This document shows, in pieces, positions 17,779 through 26,728 of a stretch of 64,000 nt of DNA (position 1 is the stretch's first letter; the number at the start of each line of letters is the position of its first letter). The notes under the pieces were generated by a model that made no database searches, was not told the DNA's origin, and was given only the letters and a program-made list of their open reading frames with translations. Source of the DNA: Paenibacillus ginsengarvi. GTDB lineage: Bacteria > Bacillota > Bacilli > Paenibacillales > NBRC-103111. The position numbers and the translations under genes were made by a program. Where the stretch lies: the NCBI RefSeq assembly GCF_003626695.1, contig NZ_RBAH01000011.1:62001-126000 (forward strand), read 5' to 3'.

Positions 17779-19872
17779 TCAGCTTGTGACGGCAGGAGTC
17801 AGCTCCCCTTGCTGGATGCGAACCATTTGGCTGTACTTCCCTTGCTTCTCCATCAGCGTATCGTGATTGCCCCGCTCGACGATTTCCCCGCGGTCGAGCA
17901 CGAGAATGAGGTCGGCGTTTTTGACTGTCGAAAGCCGGTGCGCGATGACGAACGTCGTGCGTCCCTGCTTGACGACTTCAAGCGCGTTCTGAATGAGCGC
18001 CTCGGTTTCGGTGTCGATGTTCGATGTCGCTTCGTCGAGGATGAGAATGGCCGGATCGAAGGCGAGCGCCCGAGCGAACGAGATAAGCTGGCGCTGACCG
18101 GCGGACAGCGTGCTGCCTTTCTCGATAACCGGCTCGTCGATGCCGCCGGGCAAATGCTTCAGCAGCCGGTCGGCTCCGACATCGGCGAGCGCCTTCTCGA
18201 TGCGCTCCCGCGTAATCGCCGGATCGTCCAGCGACACGTTGGACGCGATCGTTCCCGTGAACAGGAACGGGTCCTGAAGCACGATGCCCATATGCTGGCG
18301 CATCGTTTGACGCGGCATGTCGCGGATATCCGCGCCGTCGATCGTAATGCGTCCGCTGCTCGCGTCATAGAAGCGGAACAGCAGATTGAGGATCGAGCTT
18401 TTGCCCGAGCCGGTATGGCCGATCAGCGCCACCGTCTGCCCCTGCTTCGCCTCGAACGAAATGTTTCGCAGCACATATTCGTTTTCCTTATACGCAAACG
18501 ATACGTCGTCGAACTTGACATTCCCTTCAAACCGTTTCATGCTGCGGTCGGATACGTCCTCGCCTTCCTCGTCCAGCAGGACGAATACCCGCTCCGCGGA
18601 CACGAGCGCCGTCTCCAGATTCGGCAGCTGATTGACGATGTTGACGATCGGATTGAACAGCCGGTTCAAATAATCGACGAACGCATACAACACGCCGAGG
18701 GTGACGAATGCTTCCGGACCGCTCAGCGTCGCCGAGCCGAAATACCAGATGAGCGCCACGAACGCGATGTTCCGGATGACGCTGACGAGGTTGTAGCCGG
18801 TCCACGAATTGAGGCTGAGCAGCTTGTTGCGGTACGTAAACAGCCGCGAGTTGATCGTTTCGAACTCGGCTTCCATCCGATTTTCGGCGCGGAACGCCTT
18901 GACGACCTGCATCCCTTGAATCGATTCGTTGATGACGCCGTTAATTTCGCCTACGGCGGCGCGAATCGTCCGGTTGTACCGTTTCGCCTTTTTGCCGTAT
19001 ACGTAAATCCAGACCGCCAGCACCGGCAGTATGAACAGACAGATCGCCGCCAACCGGCTGTCGAGCACGAACAGCGCTGCGAAGATGCCCGCCATGTAGA
19101 TCGTGCCGGTGAAAAAGTTCGCCAGTACCGTAACGTACAACTCGCGAAGCGTCTCCGTATCGTTCGTAATCCGCGACACGACTTTGCCGGCCGGTAAATT
19201 GTCGAAATAGCGGACCGGCAGCCGGTTCATCTGCCCGAACACGTCGGAGCGCATTTTGCGGATAATCCGGTTGGACGCGGTTTGCAGCACGTACCGCTGC
19301 CCGTACGAGAACGCCGCCGATACGATCAGCAGGCCGAAGTAATACCAGCACAGCCGGATGAGTCCGCCAAGCTCCGGCTGGAAAAAGGCGTACATTTCCG
19401 CAGCGGACAGCTTCTTCGCCTCGTACGTGCTCTGTCTGTCTCCCCGGGTGATCAGCAGCTTCTGGTCGGCAGTGATGGTTCGCTCGCCGTCGAAGGCGAT
19501 CTGCCCGGATATGAAATAATAATCCCGCTCCACTTGCAGCACCCGGACCTGATCGCCGCGCGGCTCTCCTGCAGCGAAGTGATCCTCCCGCTTGTAGCTG
19601 GCTCCTCCGTACTGGACGGCGTACTCGCTATTCGTATTCGTCGCCGTGCTGTACCACGGCTTCTCGATGCCGGTAATGTGAACATCGATGAGCCGTTTGG
19701 CGACGAGCGGCCCGGCCAGCTCCGTTCCGACCGCGACGGCCAGCATCAGCAGCGCGAGCAGCAGATGCGTTTTGTAATGCAGCGCGTATTTCGTGAGTCG
19801 TCCGAGCGTTTTCATCGGCTTGCCGGCCGCCCGGTCGATCTCGAGGTCGTAATGTTCAGCTTCCATACTCAT
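17779..19872 (-). CDS. ABC exporter half-transporter, BmrD (YheH)-like
   Basis: 697 residues: six-helix exporter domain plus ATPase. An insertion of about 100 residues (about 68-168) between the first two helices is the extracytoplasmic domain typical of BmrD/YheH. The ATPase has Walker A GHTGSGKSS (about 485), signature LSAGQ and Walker B ILILDEATSNID with the catalytic Glu intact. Its ATG directly follows the TAA of the upstream gene, so the two are translationally coupled. With that partner it should form a heterodimeric multidrug exporter. A terminator follows at once. Confidence 0.9.
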   Translation of the reverse strand: MSMEAEHYDLEIDRAAGKPMKTLGRLTKYALHYKTHLLLALLMLAVAVGTELAGPLVAKRLIDVHITGIEKPWYSTATNTNSEYAVQYGGASYKREDHFAAGEPRGDQVRVLQVERDYYFISGQIAFDGERTITADQKLLITRGDRQSTYEAKKLSAAEMYAFFQPELGGLIRLCWYYFGLLIVSAAFSYGQRYVLQTASNRIIRKMRSDVFGQMNRLPVRYFDNLPAGKVVSRITNDTETLRELYVTVLANFFTGTIYMAGIFAALFVLDSRLAAICLFILPVLAVWIYVYGKKAKRYNRTIRAAVGEINGVINESIQGMQVVKAFRAENRMEAEFETINSRLFTYRNKLLSLNSWTGYNLVSVIRNIAFVALIWYFGSATLSGPEAFVTLGVLYAFVDYLNRLFNPIVNIVNQLPNLETALVSAERVFVLLDEEGEDVSDRSMKRFEGNVKFDDVSFAYKENEYVLRNISFEAKQGQTVALIGHTGSGKSSILNLLFRFYDASSGRITIDGADIRDMPRQTMRQHMGIVLQDPFLFTGTIASNVSLDDPAITRERIEKALADVGADRLLKHLPGGIDEPVIEKGSTLSAGQRQLISFARALAFDPAILILDEATSNIDTETEALIQNALEVVKQGRTTFVIAHRLSTVKNADLILVLDRGEIVERGNHDTLMEKQGKYSQMVRIQQGELTPAVTS

Positions 19873-21645
19873 TTACAGTTCACCGCCTTCGGACCGGTTT
19901 GCGTCCACCTGCTGTCTCTCGTATTGTTCCTTGTACCAGCCGCCTAAGCTCAGGAGCTGCTCATGGGTGCCCTGCTCGGCGATTCGTCCTTCATCCAGGA
20001 CGACGATCCAGTCCGCCTCCTGAATCGCGGACAGACGATGCGTGGCTATCAGCGTCGTTTTGCCGGCGCGCGTCTTGCGGATATTATCGACGATAATCGC
20101 TTCCGTTCGGGCGTCGACCGCCGACAAGGCGTCGTCGAGCATCAGGATGTGCGGATCGGCGATCAGCGCCCTTGCGATCGATACACGCTGCTTTTGCCCG
20201 CCCGAAAGCGATACGCCTTTCTCGCCGACCGTTGTCTCGAGACCTTTGGGCAAAAACTGAAGATCGCCTTCCAGCACCGACGAGGAGATCGCCTGAAGCA
20301 GCTCTTCCTCGGTCGCATTGCCGCTGCGGCTTCCGAACAGGATGTTCGCTCTTACCGTGCGGGAAAACAAAAACTGCTCCTGCGGCACATAGCCGTACCA
20401 CGATTTCAGCAGATCGGCGTTTATCGTATCGATCGCCGTGCCCGATATCGTAATCTGCCCTTCGCCGCCCGGGTATTCCCGCAGCAGCTGTTTGATCAGC
20501 GTCGTTTTGCCGCTGCCGGTTCTCCCGGCAATGCCGAGCGTTTGACCAGGCTTCAGCTTAAACGTCACGTCCTGCAAATTATCGACGGACGACGACGGGT
20601 AGCGGAACGTAACGCCGCGGAATTCGATCGCCCCCGGCTCCTCCCCGACCTTGGCGGCCGCCTTTCCGTCCGGTTCGGCTACGTCCGGCTTCCAGCCGAG
20701 TGTCGTGCCGACGCGGTCGAGCGAGGCGTTGCCTCGCTGCATAATATTGATTAGTTCGCCGATGGCGAACATCGGCCAGATGAGCATCCCTAGGTACACG
20801 TTAAACGCGACGAGACCGCCGATCGTCAGCTCGTTATGGTAAACGAGATAAGCGCCGTAGCCGAGCCCGATCAAGTAGCTCGCGCCGGTCAATATTTTCA
20901 TCGTCGGCTCGAATAGGGCGTCGATCCGCACAACGGCGATATTTTTGTCGAGCACATCTTTCGTTACGGCGGCGAACTTGCTTTCGGCCGCCCGTTCCTG
21001 CACATAGGCGCGAATGACCCGGATGCCGGATATCGTCTCCAGCACGCCGTCGTTCATCGAGCCGAAGGCGTCCTGCGCGTCCATGAACCGCTTGTGAATC
21101 CATTTGCCGTAAATGCTTACCAGAATCGCCATGATCGGCAAAGGCAGAATAGCCGCGAGCGTCAGCTTCCACGAGACGAACACGGTCATCGTGACGAGCA
21201 AGGTCGCCATCCACAGCGTGGAATCCATAAACGTCAATATGCCGAAGCCGGCCGTTTGCGATACGGCTTGCAGGTCGTTTGTCGCCAGCGCCATCAAGTC
21301 GCCGGTCCGGTTCCGTTCGTAGAAGGTCGGCGTCATTCTCAGAAAATGCCGCATCAGTCTGGAACGCATCAGCCGCTCGACGACAAACGCGCCGCCGAAC
21401 AGCTTGTAATGCCACGTAAAATTGATCAGATACGCGGCGGCCGTAATCGTCAGCAGCTGCACGATCGTCAGCCGGATCGACTCCCAGTTCATGCCCCCGA
21501 CGTTAATCGCGTCGATGGAGCGTCCAACCAGCATGGGCGGAATAATCTCCAAAATGCCGGAAATAACCAGCAGGATAACGGCAATCGTGTACCGTTTCCA
21601 TTCCTGCCGGAAAAACCAGCTAAGCTTGCTCAGTACGGTTAACAT
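19873..21645 (-). CDS. ABC exporter half-transporter, BmrC (YheI)-like
   Basis: About 590 residues: six-helix exporter domain then ATPase with Walker A GRTGSGKTT, signature LSGGQ and Walker B ILMLDDALSAVD. The Glu after Walker B is replaced by Asp, the degenerate site expected in the BmrC partner of heterodimeric exporters. The open frame runs further upstream (to 21750) through the attenuator hairpin, so the true start is the ATG at 21645 (MLTVLSKLSWF). It is followed without gap by the BmrD-like gene. In B. subtilis bmrCD is induced by ribosome-targeting antibiotics through attenuation. A leader peptide and terminator here suggest the same logic. Confidence 0.9.
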   Translation of the reverse strand: MLTVLSKLSWFFRQEWKRYTIAVILLVISGILEIIPPMLVGRSIDAINVGGMNWESIRLTIVQLLTITAAAYLINFTWHYKLFGGAFVVERLMRSRLMRHFLRMTPTFYERNRTGDLMALATNDLQAVSQTAGFGILTFMDSTLWMATLLVTMTVFVSWKLTLAAILPLPIMAILVSIYGKWIHKRFMDAQDAFGSMNDGVLETISGIRVIRAYVQERAAESKFAAVTKDVLDKNIAVVRIDALFEPTMKILTGASYLIGLGYGAYLVYHNELTIGGLVAFNVYLGMLIWPMFAIGELINIMQRGNASLDRVGTTLGWKPDVAEPDGKAAAKVGEEPGAIEFRGVTFRYPSSSVDNLQDVTFKLKPGQTLGIAGRTGSGKTTLIKQLLREYPGGEGQITISGTAIDTINADLLKSWYGYVPQEQFLFSRTVRANILFGSRSGNATEEELLQAISSSVLEGDLQFLPKGLETTVGEKGVSLSGGQKQRVSIARALIADPHILMLDDALSAVDARTEAIIVDNIRKTRAGKTTLIATHRLSAIQEADWIVVLDEGRIAEQGTHEQLLSLGGWYKEQYERQQVDANRSEGGEL

Positions 21646-21690
21646 TGTAGGTTCTCTCTCTCCTCTCCGAACTCCAGTCCATGCGAATAC

Positions 21691-21719
21691 AAAAAAACAC
21701 ACCGCTCGTGAGCGATGTG
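21691..21719 (-). terminator. Attenuator terminator upstream of the ABC exporter genes
   Basis: Arms CACACCGCTC (21698-21707) and GAGCGATGTG (21710-21719); on the minus strand seven T residues follow (21691-21697). It lies between the leader peptide stop and the BmrC-like start, about 45 nt before the ATG. Confidence 0.82.
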
Positions 21720-21738
21720 CTTCGCCATTATGCAAGAA

Positions 21739-21771
21739 GGCGCACGCCACGGGCTTAACGTGACCTGCGCC
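21739..21771 (-). promoter_or_regulatory. Leader hairpin preceding the attenuator
   Basis: Arms of 13 nt (21739-21751 and 21759-21771, mostly complementary) around a 7-nt loop, between the leader peptide stop and the terminator. It may take part in alternative pairing; the competing structure was not resolved by eye. Confidence 0.55.
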
Positions 21772-21800
21772 TCGAATATACCGGACAAATGCGGAACGCC

Positions 21801-21908
21801 TTAACGCGCCCGCAGCTCTAGTCCGCCTCCGAATGCCGAATCACGATAGATGAAATTCCGGTTTGCTCCAAAGAGCATCCGATCTGCACGGAATTCATCA
21901 ATTAACAT
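21801..21908 (-). CDS. Regulatory leader peptide of the ABC exporter operon (BmrB-like role)
   Basis: A 35-codon reading frame, ATG at 21908 and TAA at 21801, preceded by AAGGAG nine bases upstream. The peptide starts MLIDEFRADRMLFGANRN and ends GLELRAR. It lies 155 bp ahead of the exporter genes, with a hairpin and an intrinsic terminator in between. In B. subtilis bmrB is a short leader gene whose translation controls read-through into bmrCD. The layout here matches that role. Sequence homology to BmrB was not checked. Confidence 0.7.
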   Translation of the reverse strand: MLIDEFRADRMLFGANRNFIYRDSAFGGGLELRAR

Positions 21909-22044
21909 GTTCGGCATCTCCTTCCCGGGCTCGCTTACGCTGTTCATAAGTTACGTTATCACGGGAAGATTTCGTCTGTCAATCGGCCTGCGGAATAAAA
22001 AATGATTATACTCGTGTGTAGCCGTCATTCTTCTCTTGCGCCGG

Positions 22045-23073
22045 TTACCCGTTTGTAATGGCAAAACCGCGATTTAACCCATACTCGGCAAGCACCTGCT
22101 GCATGGCCTTATCTCCGAAATTTTGGCCCATAATCGCATAGCCTTGTCCGTTCGGATGCAGGTTGTCGGGCAGATGCTCCGCATACGATTCATCGAAGAT
22201 GGCATGTCCGTGCACGTAATGCAGATGCTGATCGCCCAGTCCTTCCATCGCTGCAACGGCCGCTTCGACTTCTTCCCGCATTTCGGCCAGCGTAAAGCCT
22301 ACCGTATTCGGCGTCGTTTCTCTTGGCGGCGACCAGATCGGCGACATCACGATGATCGGCGTATCCGGATGTTTCTCGCGTACGATCTGGATGAACCCGA
22401 TGACGGCCGCGCGGAACGTCCGTTTGTTCAAGGTGCTGCCTCCGTATACGTTAATGCCCATACAGAGCGAGATGACGTCGGCGTCCAAATCCCGGATCGT
22501 GCGGGCCACCATCGGCTCCAGATGGCAATTGCCGGAATAGCCGAGGCATGTCAAATCGAGCCCGAAGCGGCGGGCGACGATCGCCGGCCATGTGAACGCC
22601 GGGCTGAAGGCCGCATTGCACTGCGTAATCGAGCTGCCGTATGTAATCCATTTCGGGCGCGTATCTTCGGGAATATGCAAGCTCGCGTTATCGTCGATTC
22701 CGATCGCGCGAACGACCGTGCTCGACTTTTGCGGAAGATAAATCTCGATCAGCTTGTCCTGTGCGGGCAACTGCTCGAATCGCAGCGTCGTCTCGCCGGG
22801 CTCCAGCACTTGCGTAAGCACCGGGGCGTCGCCGCTGACGAGATCGAATTGGACCTGGGCCTGCACGGGGGCCACTTCAAGCGATACGGTTGTCGTGTCG
22901 CTGGCAAAACGCAGACGAATGCCGGCGGACAAGATAGCCGTTCCGTTAATTCCGTTAGGCGGGAACAGCTCGTAATGCTTGTAATTAATGCGCCATGGCC
23001 GTATTCCGTCCTCCAGTTGTTCCAGCGATACGGCGCCTTTAAATAGCGAAGGATTCACTTCAATGCTCTGCAT
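22045..23073 (-). CDS. SGNH/GDSL-type esterase
   Basis: 342 residues. An N-terminal beta-rich domain (1-135) precedes an SGNH hydrolase domain. WITYGSSITQ (Ser about 148) is block I, SLCMGINVYGG fits block III, and DNLHPNGQGY carries the Asp-x-x-His pair. There is no signal peptide, so deacylation of an imported glycan is likely. RBS GAGGGG before the ATG. It is the third gene after a binding protein and a Tat beta-helix protein on the same strand, so a carbohydrate esterase role fits. A hairpin separates it from the beta-helix gene. Confidence 0.86.
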   Translation of the reverse strand: MQSIEVNPSLFKGAVSLEQLEDGIRPWRINYKHYELFPPNGINGTAILSAGIRLRFASDTTTVSLEVAPVQAQVQFDLVSGDAPVLTQVLEPGETTLRFEQLPAQDKLIEIYLPQKSSTVVRAIGIDDNASLHIPEDTRPKWITYGSSITQCNAAFSPAFTWPAIVARRFGLDLTCLGYSGNCHLEPMVARTIRDLDADVISLCMGINVYGGSTLNKRTFRAAVIGFIQIVREKHPDTPIIVMSPIWSPPRETTPNTVGFTLAEMREEVEAAVAAMEGLGDQHLHYVHGHAIFDESYAEHLPDNLHPNGQGYAIMGQNFGDKAMQQVLAEYGLNRGFAITNG

Positions 23074-23170
23074 GCGCTTTATTCCCCTCTCGGTATCGTC
23101 ATCTTCCTAAATGTACAGGCTGCGGAGCAGACTGGCAACCCAGATGTTGCCACGCCAAGAAAAGAAAACC

Positions 23171-23196
23171 TCCCTCTTTGGCACGAAAGAGAGAGA
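23171..23196 (-). terminator. Hairpin between beta-helix and esterase genes
   Basis: TCCCTCTTT/AAAGAGAGA stem. On the minus strand the run TTTTCTTTTCTT follows, so it probably ends or attenuates transcription before the esterase gene. Confidence 0.55.
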
Positions 23197-23230
23197 TTTT
23201 TCCGAATAACCGGAATACTTGGCAAATCGG

Positions 23231-25090
23231 CTACAAAATGCCGATTACATACCGCAGCGGGTCGCTAGTACTGACGATCGTCAACTGCCGGCTCGTATCG
23301 ATCGAAGCCACAAGCTTTCCGTTCGCTGTGCTCACGTTCAAGAAGTCCGTCCCTGGCCTAAAGCCGGACGAAGACCAGCCTCTGGCCGTTTCATGCCGCA
23401 AATTCCCGTCGGAGACGGAGCCGGTCGCAACGATAATGCTCTTGTACTTCGTAATATCGTCATTTAACGCAACCGTTCCGGTCGAGACATTCAAAGCCGC
23501 GGTTAATGGCCGCTCGCCGCGTTCACCTTCCACCGCCGAATCCGCCGCGTCGCTGCGAATCATCCCCGCCGTTCCCGAGGCAAGCGTATTGCCGCTTACC
23601 TTCACGCCGGAGCTGCCAGCCGGAATATAGATGGCATATTTATAATTGCTCGGAAAGCCGGAGTTGCTGACCGAGTTGCCCGCGACCTCAAGCCCGGCGC
23701 AGCCGTCCGCCCGCAAGCCGTAATACCCGCCGTCCTGCGCCTGGGCTACGCCGCGAAACACGTTGCCCCGCACGACGATGTCGTTCGTGTTCGTCGCGTA
23801 TACCCCTTCTCTGCCGGCAATCGAACAAAGATTGCCTTCAAGCACGATTTCCATGCCTCCGATGATTCGTAGCGGAGAGTTGGCCGTATTCGTCACGATA
23901 TTATCCGACACCGTGATGTGAACGGACGGTTCGTCAAAACCGCCGCTGACCGTTTTGCGCGAAACCGTGATCCCGTGCAGTCCGGATTCGCGAACCGTAT
24001 TGTTCGATACAACCGTATTTTGACACGAGTACAAAGCAATGCCCGCGCTGCCCGAATTCTCGATCGTGTTCCCCGAAATAACGGCATTCCGATAACTCTC
24101 CGGCTTGATGGCGATGTCCGCCATATTCTTGAAATGATTGTTCACGATGCGGATTCCCTCGTGAAACACCTGATAACCCGCCGTGTCGTACTTCGAGCCG
24201 TGCGTGCCGACGCCGCGGTGGCCGTTCTCGAACGTACAGCCCGCTATGACTACGTCCCGGCAAGGCGTATCGTCAAACGAGCCGAAGGTTGGAAAAGCTT
24301 CCTTCGAGGCGAAGTCGATCTGCACCATCTCGTACTGGCCTGTCGAGCGGACAATCTGATCCTTGAACAAACAATGGAGCAGCTTGACGTTACGGCTGGA
24401 ATTAAACTCGATAATATGGCCGTTGTGACCGTTAATGAAAGTTACCCTTTCGATATGGACCCCGTCGGCATGGGCGATCGCGAACGCCTGGAAGTTCAGA
24501 GACGGTTTGGTCGGCGCATTCGTCTGACCGCACAAGTCGATGGTGCCGCCGATCACGGTAATGCCGCCATCGCCGTCGTAACCCGTCGCATAGCCGGGAT
24601 TGCCGACCTCCCCGTTGACGAACAGCTTCAAATTCGTGTCGGGATCGCCCATTTTTTTCAGCACGGCCCCATCATCCATCCGAATAAACGTATTTCGCCA
24701 CAGCCGAAGGGGCCGAGTAATGACATATTGCCCCGGCGGCACCTGCACGACGCCGCGGCCGTTCTCCTTCACCTTTAGCAGCGCCTGCTCGAATGCCGCC
24801 GTATCGTCGGCGATTCCATCTCCGGCCGCTCCAAGACGTCTTACGTCGAATACCGGAGCCGTGTCCCGCTCCTCGAAGCGCGGGTGATCCGGGTGGCCGC
24901 GCCCGGGGGAATACACGTTCTTCGTCACCGTGCCGCCCGGCTCAAGGTCCGGATGGGGATACGCTTTCCCGCTCGCCGCGACTGCCCCAAGCGACCCAAC
25001 GGCCATAGCGGCTCCAGCGGCTCCGAAGGCTTGCAGCAGCTTTCTGCGGCTGAGGTTTCCTGCCGATTCGCGATCTTTCCCATAACTCAT
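23231..25090 (-). CDS. Tat-exported right-handed beta-helix protein
   Basis: 619 residues. Twin-arginine signal LSRRKLLQAFGAAGAAMAVG (RR 15-16). The mature protein opens with VFDVRRLGAAGDGIADDTAA, the N-terminal motif of pectate-lyase-3/GH28-type helices, followed by many short parallel-beta repeats such as ISGNTIENSGSAGIALYSCQ. It probably cleaves or modifies an acidic or decorated polysaccharide; catalytic residues were not assigned. It starts 17 bp after the stop of a solute-binding lipoprotein, so the two are one transcript under the LacI-type operators. It is analogous in layout to the protein at 5852-8041. Confidence 0.84.
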   Translation of the reverse strand: MSYGKDRESAGNLSRRKLLQAFGAAGAAMAVGSLGAVAASGKAYPHPDLEPGGTVTKNVYSPGRGHPDHPRFEERDTAPVFDVRRLGAAGDGIADDTAAFEQALLKVKENGRGVVQVPPGQYVITRPLRLWRNTFIRMDDGAVLKKMGDPDTNLKLFVNGEVGNPGYATGYDGDGGITVIGGTIDLCGQTNAPTKPSLNFQAFAIAHADGVHIERVTFINGHNGHIIEFNSSRNVKLLHCLFKDQIVRSTGQYEMVQIDFASKEAFPTFGSFDDTPCRDVVIAGCTFENGHRGVGTHGSKYDTAGYQVFHEGIRIVNNHFKNMADIAIKPESYRNAVISGNTIENSGSAGIALYSCQNTVVSNNTVRESGLHGITVSRKTVSGGFDEPSVHITVSDNIVTNTANSPLRIIGGMEIVLEGNLCSIAGREGVYATNTNDIVVRGNVFRGVAQAQDGGYYGLRADGCAGLEVAGNSVSNSGFPSNYKYAIYIPAGSSGVKVSGNTLASGTAGMIRSDAADSAVEGERGERPLTAALNVSTGTVALNDDITKYKSIIVATGSVSDGNLRHETARGWSSSGFRPGTDFLNVSTANGKLVASIDTSRQLTIVSTSDPLRYVIGIL

Positions 25091-25107
25091 TTTCGCTCAC
25101 CCCGCTT

Positions 25108-26439
25108 TTATTTGCCTTTGGCCGCAATATCGCTGTTGATTTTTTCTTCCGCATCGCGCAGCGCCGAGTTGACGTCTTTGCCTTTCTGGAACATGTTTCT
25201 CAGCTCCGCCTGGATGACGGTCATCGCCGCCGTGTCGTGAAGGGATGGACGATACGGGTCGGCCGTCGTTGTTTTAAAGGCAGCCGCGATATTTTTGCCC
25301 TTCAGAAACGGCAAGTCTTGGCCGAATGCCGTCTTGTATTTGTCATCCTTCAGGATGCTGCTTCTGCCCTGCTTCGCCATGTCGAGCTGCACTTCGTCGG
25401 AGATGACCGCCGATATAACGCGGAACGCTTCATCTGGGTATTTACTCGTGCTCGTTGGCACCATAATGTGCAGGTCGGCCCCCATTCCTTTTCCCGGCGC
25501 CTCGGGGAACGTCGGGTATGCCGCGAAGTCCCAATTCAAGTCCGTCAGCTCGCCGAGCCGGGCGGTCGTAATAATATTAACGTCGGCGAGCATGGCGAGC
25601 GTCCGGTCCTTCGTGAACGCGTTAATGCCGGCCGTTTTCCACGCATACTTCTCGTTGCCCGGAATTTTGTAAATTTCCGCGGCTTGAACGAGCACCTTTT
25701 TCCACAGCTCGTTATTAACGATCGCACGGTTCGTCTTCGTATCTACGAACGGCAAGGAAAGCTGCATGGCCATTCGCTCCGGCACGTTCGGCTCCAATCC
25801 GCGGTATTGCGTCGTTCCGTCCATTCTCGTAAGCCGTTTGCCCAAATCAGTCGCTTCCTGCCACGTCATGCCGTCCTTCGGATACGGTACGGCGAACTTG
25901 TCGAAAATGTCCTTGTTATAATACAAGGCGCTGAAGCTTCTCGTATACGGGATCGCCACCAAATCGGCACTTTGCGCGGCTGCCTTCATCGCTTCGAGAG
26001 GCTGGGGCTCGAACCTCGCCAAATCGATGCCGTTCGTTTTCAAGCCTTCGGTGAGCGGCTTCAGCAGCTTCGCTTCGCTAATGGCTGGAATGCCGTTGAC
26101 GTTATTCGTAATAATGATGTCCGGTACACTGTTCGAGGCAAGCATCTCGGGAATCAGCTTGTCGTCGTAATCGATTCGTTCCGCCGTGAGATACGGGTAT
26201 TTCTTCTTAACCGGGTCGGCAATAAACCGTTTGAACTCCTCATCCGTCAAATAGCCGCCTTTTTTGACGCCGATCTTCATCGTGACGGGAGCGCGCTCCT
26301 CTTCTTTTTGAGCAGCCGGTTTCGGATCGCCGGACGACGAACACGCGGCGAGTGCGGCAATCGCAGTGACCGGGAGTATATAGCGCAGGGTGCGTACCAG
26401 GTTTCGTTCCATCTTAGTAGTGAAGTTTGAGCTTTTCAT
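25108..26439 (-). CDS. Orphan sugar-binding lipoprotein under LacI control
   Basis: 443 residues. Signal peptide with lipobox LAAC (Cys about 33), then a type-1 solute-binding fold with YYNKDIFDKFAVPYPKDGMT and the C-terminal DVNSALRDAEEKIN of the local paralogue group. An upstream in-frame ATG at 26472 exists, but AAGGGAG precedes the ATG at 26439. No permease is adjacent. Two copies of the GTAATCGATTAC operator lie upstream, one just before the start and one 139 bp further out. This ties it to the LacI gene at 27902-28891. Confidence 0.92.
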   Translation of the reverse strand: MKSSNFTTKMERNLVRTLRYILPVTAIAALAACSSSGDPKPAAQKEEERAPVTMKIGVKKGGYLTDEEFKRFIADPVKKKYPYLTAERIDYDDKLIPEMLASNSVPDIIITNNVNGIPAISEAKLLKPLTEGLKTNGIDLARFEPQPLEAMKAAAQSADLVAIPYTRSFSALYYNKDIFDKFAVPYPKDGMTWQEATDLGKRLTRMDGTTQYRGLEPNVPERMAMQLSLPFVDTKTNRAIVNNELWKKVLVQAAEIYKIPGNEKYAWKTAGINAFTKDRTLAMLADVNIITTARLGELTDLNWDFAAYPTFPEAPGKGMGADLHIMVPTSTSKYPDEAFRVISAVISDEVQLDMAKQGRSSILKDDKYKTAFGQDLPFLKGKNIAAAFKTTTADPYRPSLHDTAAMTVIQAELRNMFQKGKDVNSALRDAEEKINSDIAAKGK

Positions 26440-26476
26440 CTGTTCGGTGACTCCCTTCCATTCGTTAGTCATTTTC

Positions 26477-26488
26477 GTAATCGATTAC
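26477..26488. promoter_or_regulatory. LacI-type operator 1
   Basis: GTAATCGATTAC, a perfect 12-bp palindrome with central CG, 38 bp upstream of the binding-protein start. Confidence 0.75.
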
Positions 26489-26615
26489 ATTTTGGGCGAA
26501 ACAAAAGCTTTGTCCATAGATCTTGCGAATTGTTACAAATTGCTGAGGGCAGCGAATCACCTCCTTAAAGTTTATCACGGAACGGTTATGTCTGTAAGGC
26601 GGAAGCGAAGTTTTC

Positions 26616-26627
26616 GTAATCGATTAC
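26616..26627. promoter_or_regulatory. LacI-type operator 2
   Basis: Second identical GTAATCGATTAC, centred 139 bp from operator 1. A possible promoter (TTACAG-N17-TAAACT, minus strand) lies between them, so looping is plausible. Confidence 0.75.
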
Positions 26628-26728
26628 ATTTTCAGCATCAAATCCGGCTCGTCAGCCACTTTCAGCCTATCACCTGTTTGTTAAACGGAATGCCTATTTT
26701 CGTTAATAATATATGAAGCTTGGTTTCC

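Noticed and set aside
25237..26430. 397-codon plus-strand frame opposite a binding protein
   Set aside because: Same reasons: biased composition, no start context, no family.
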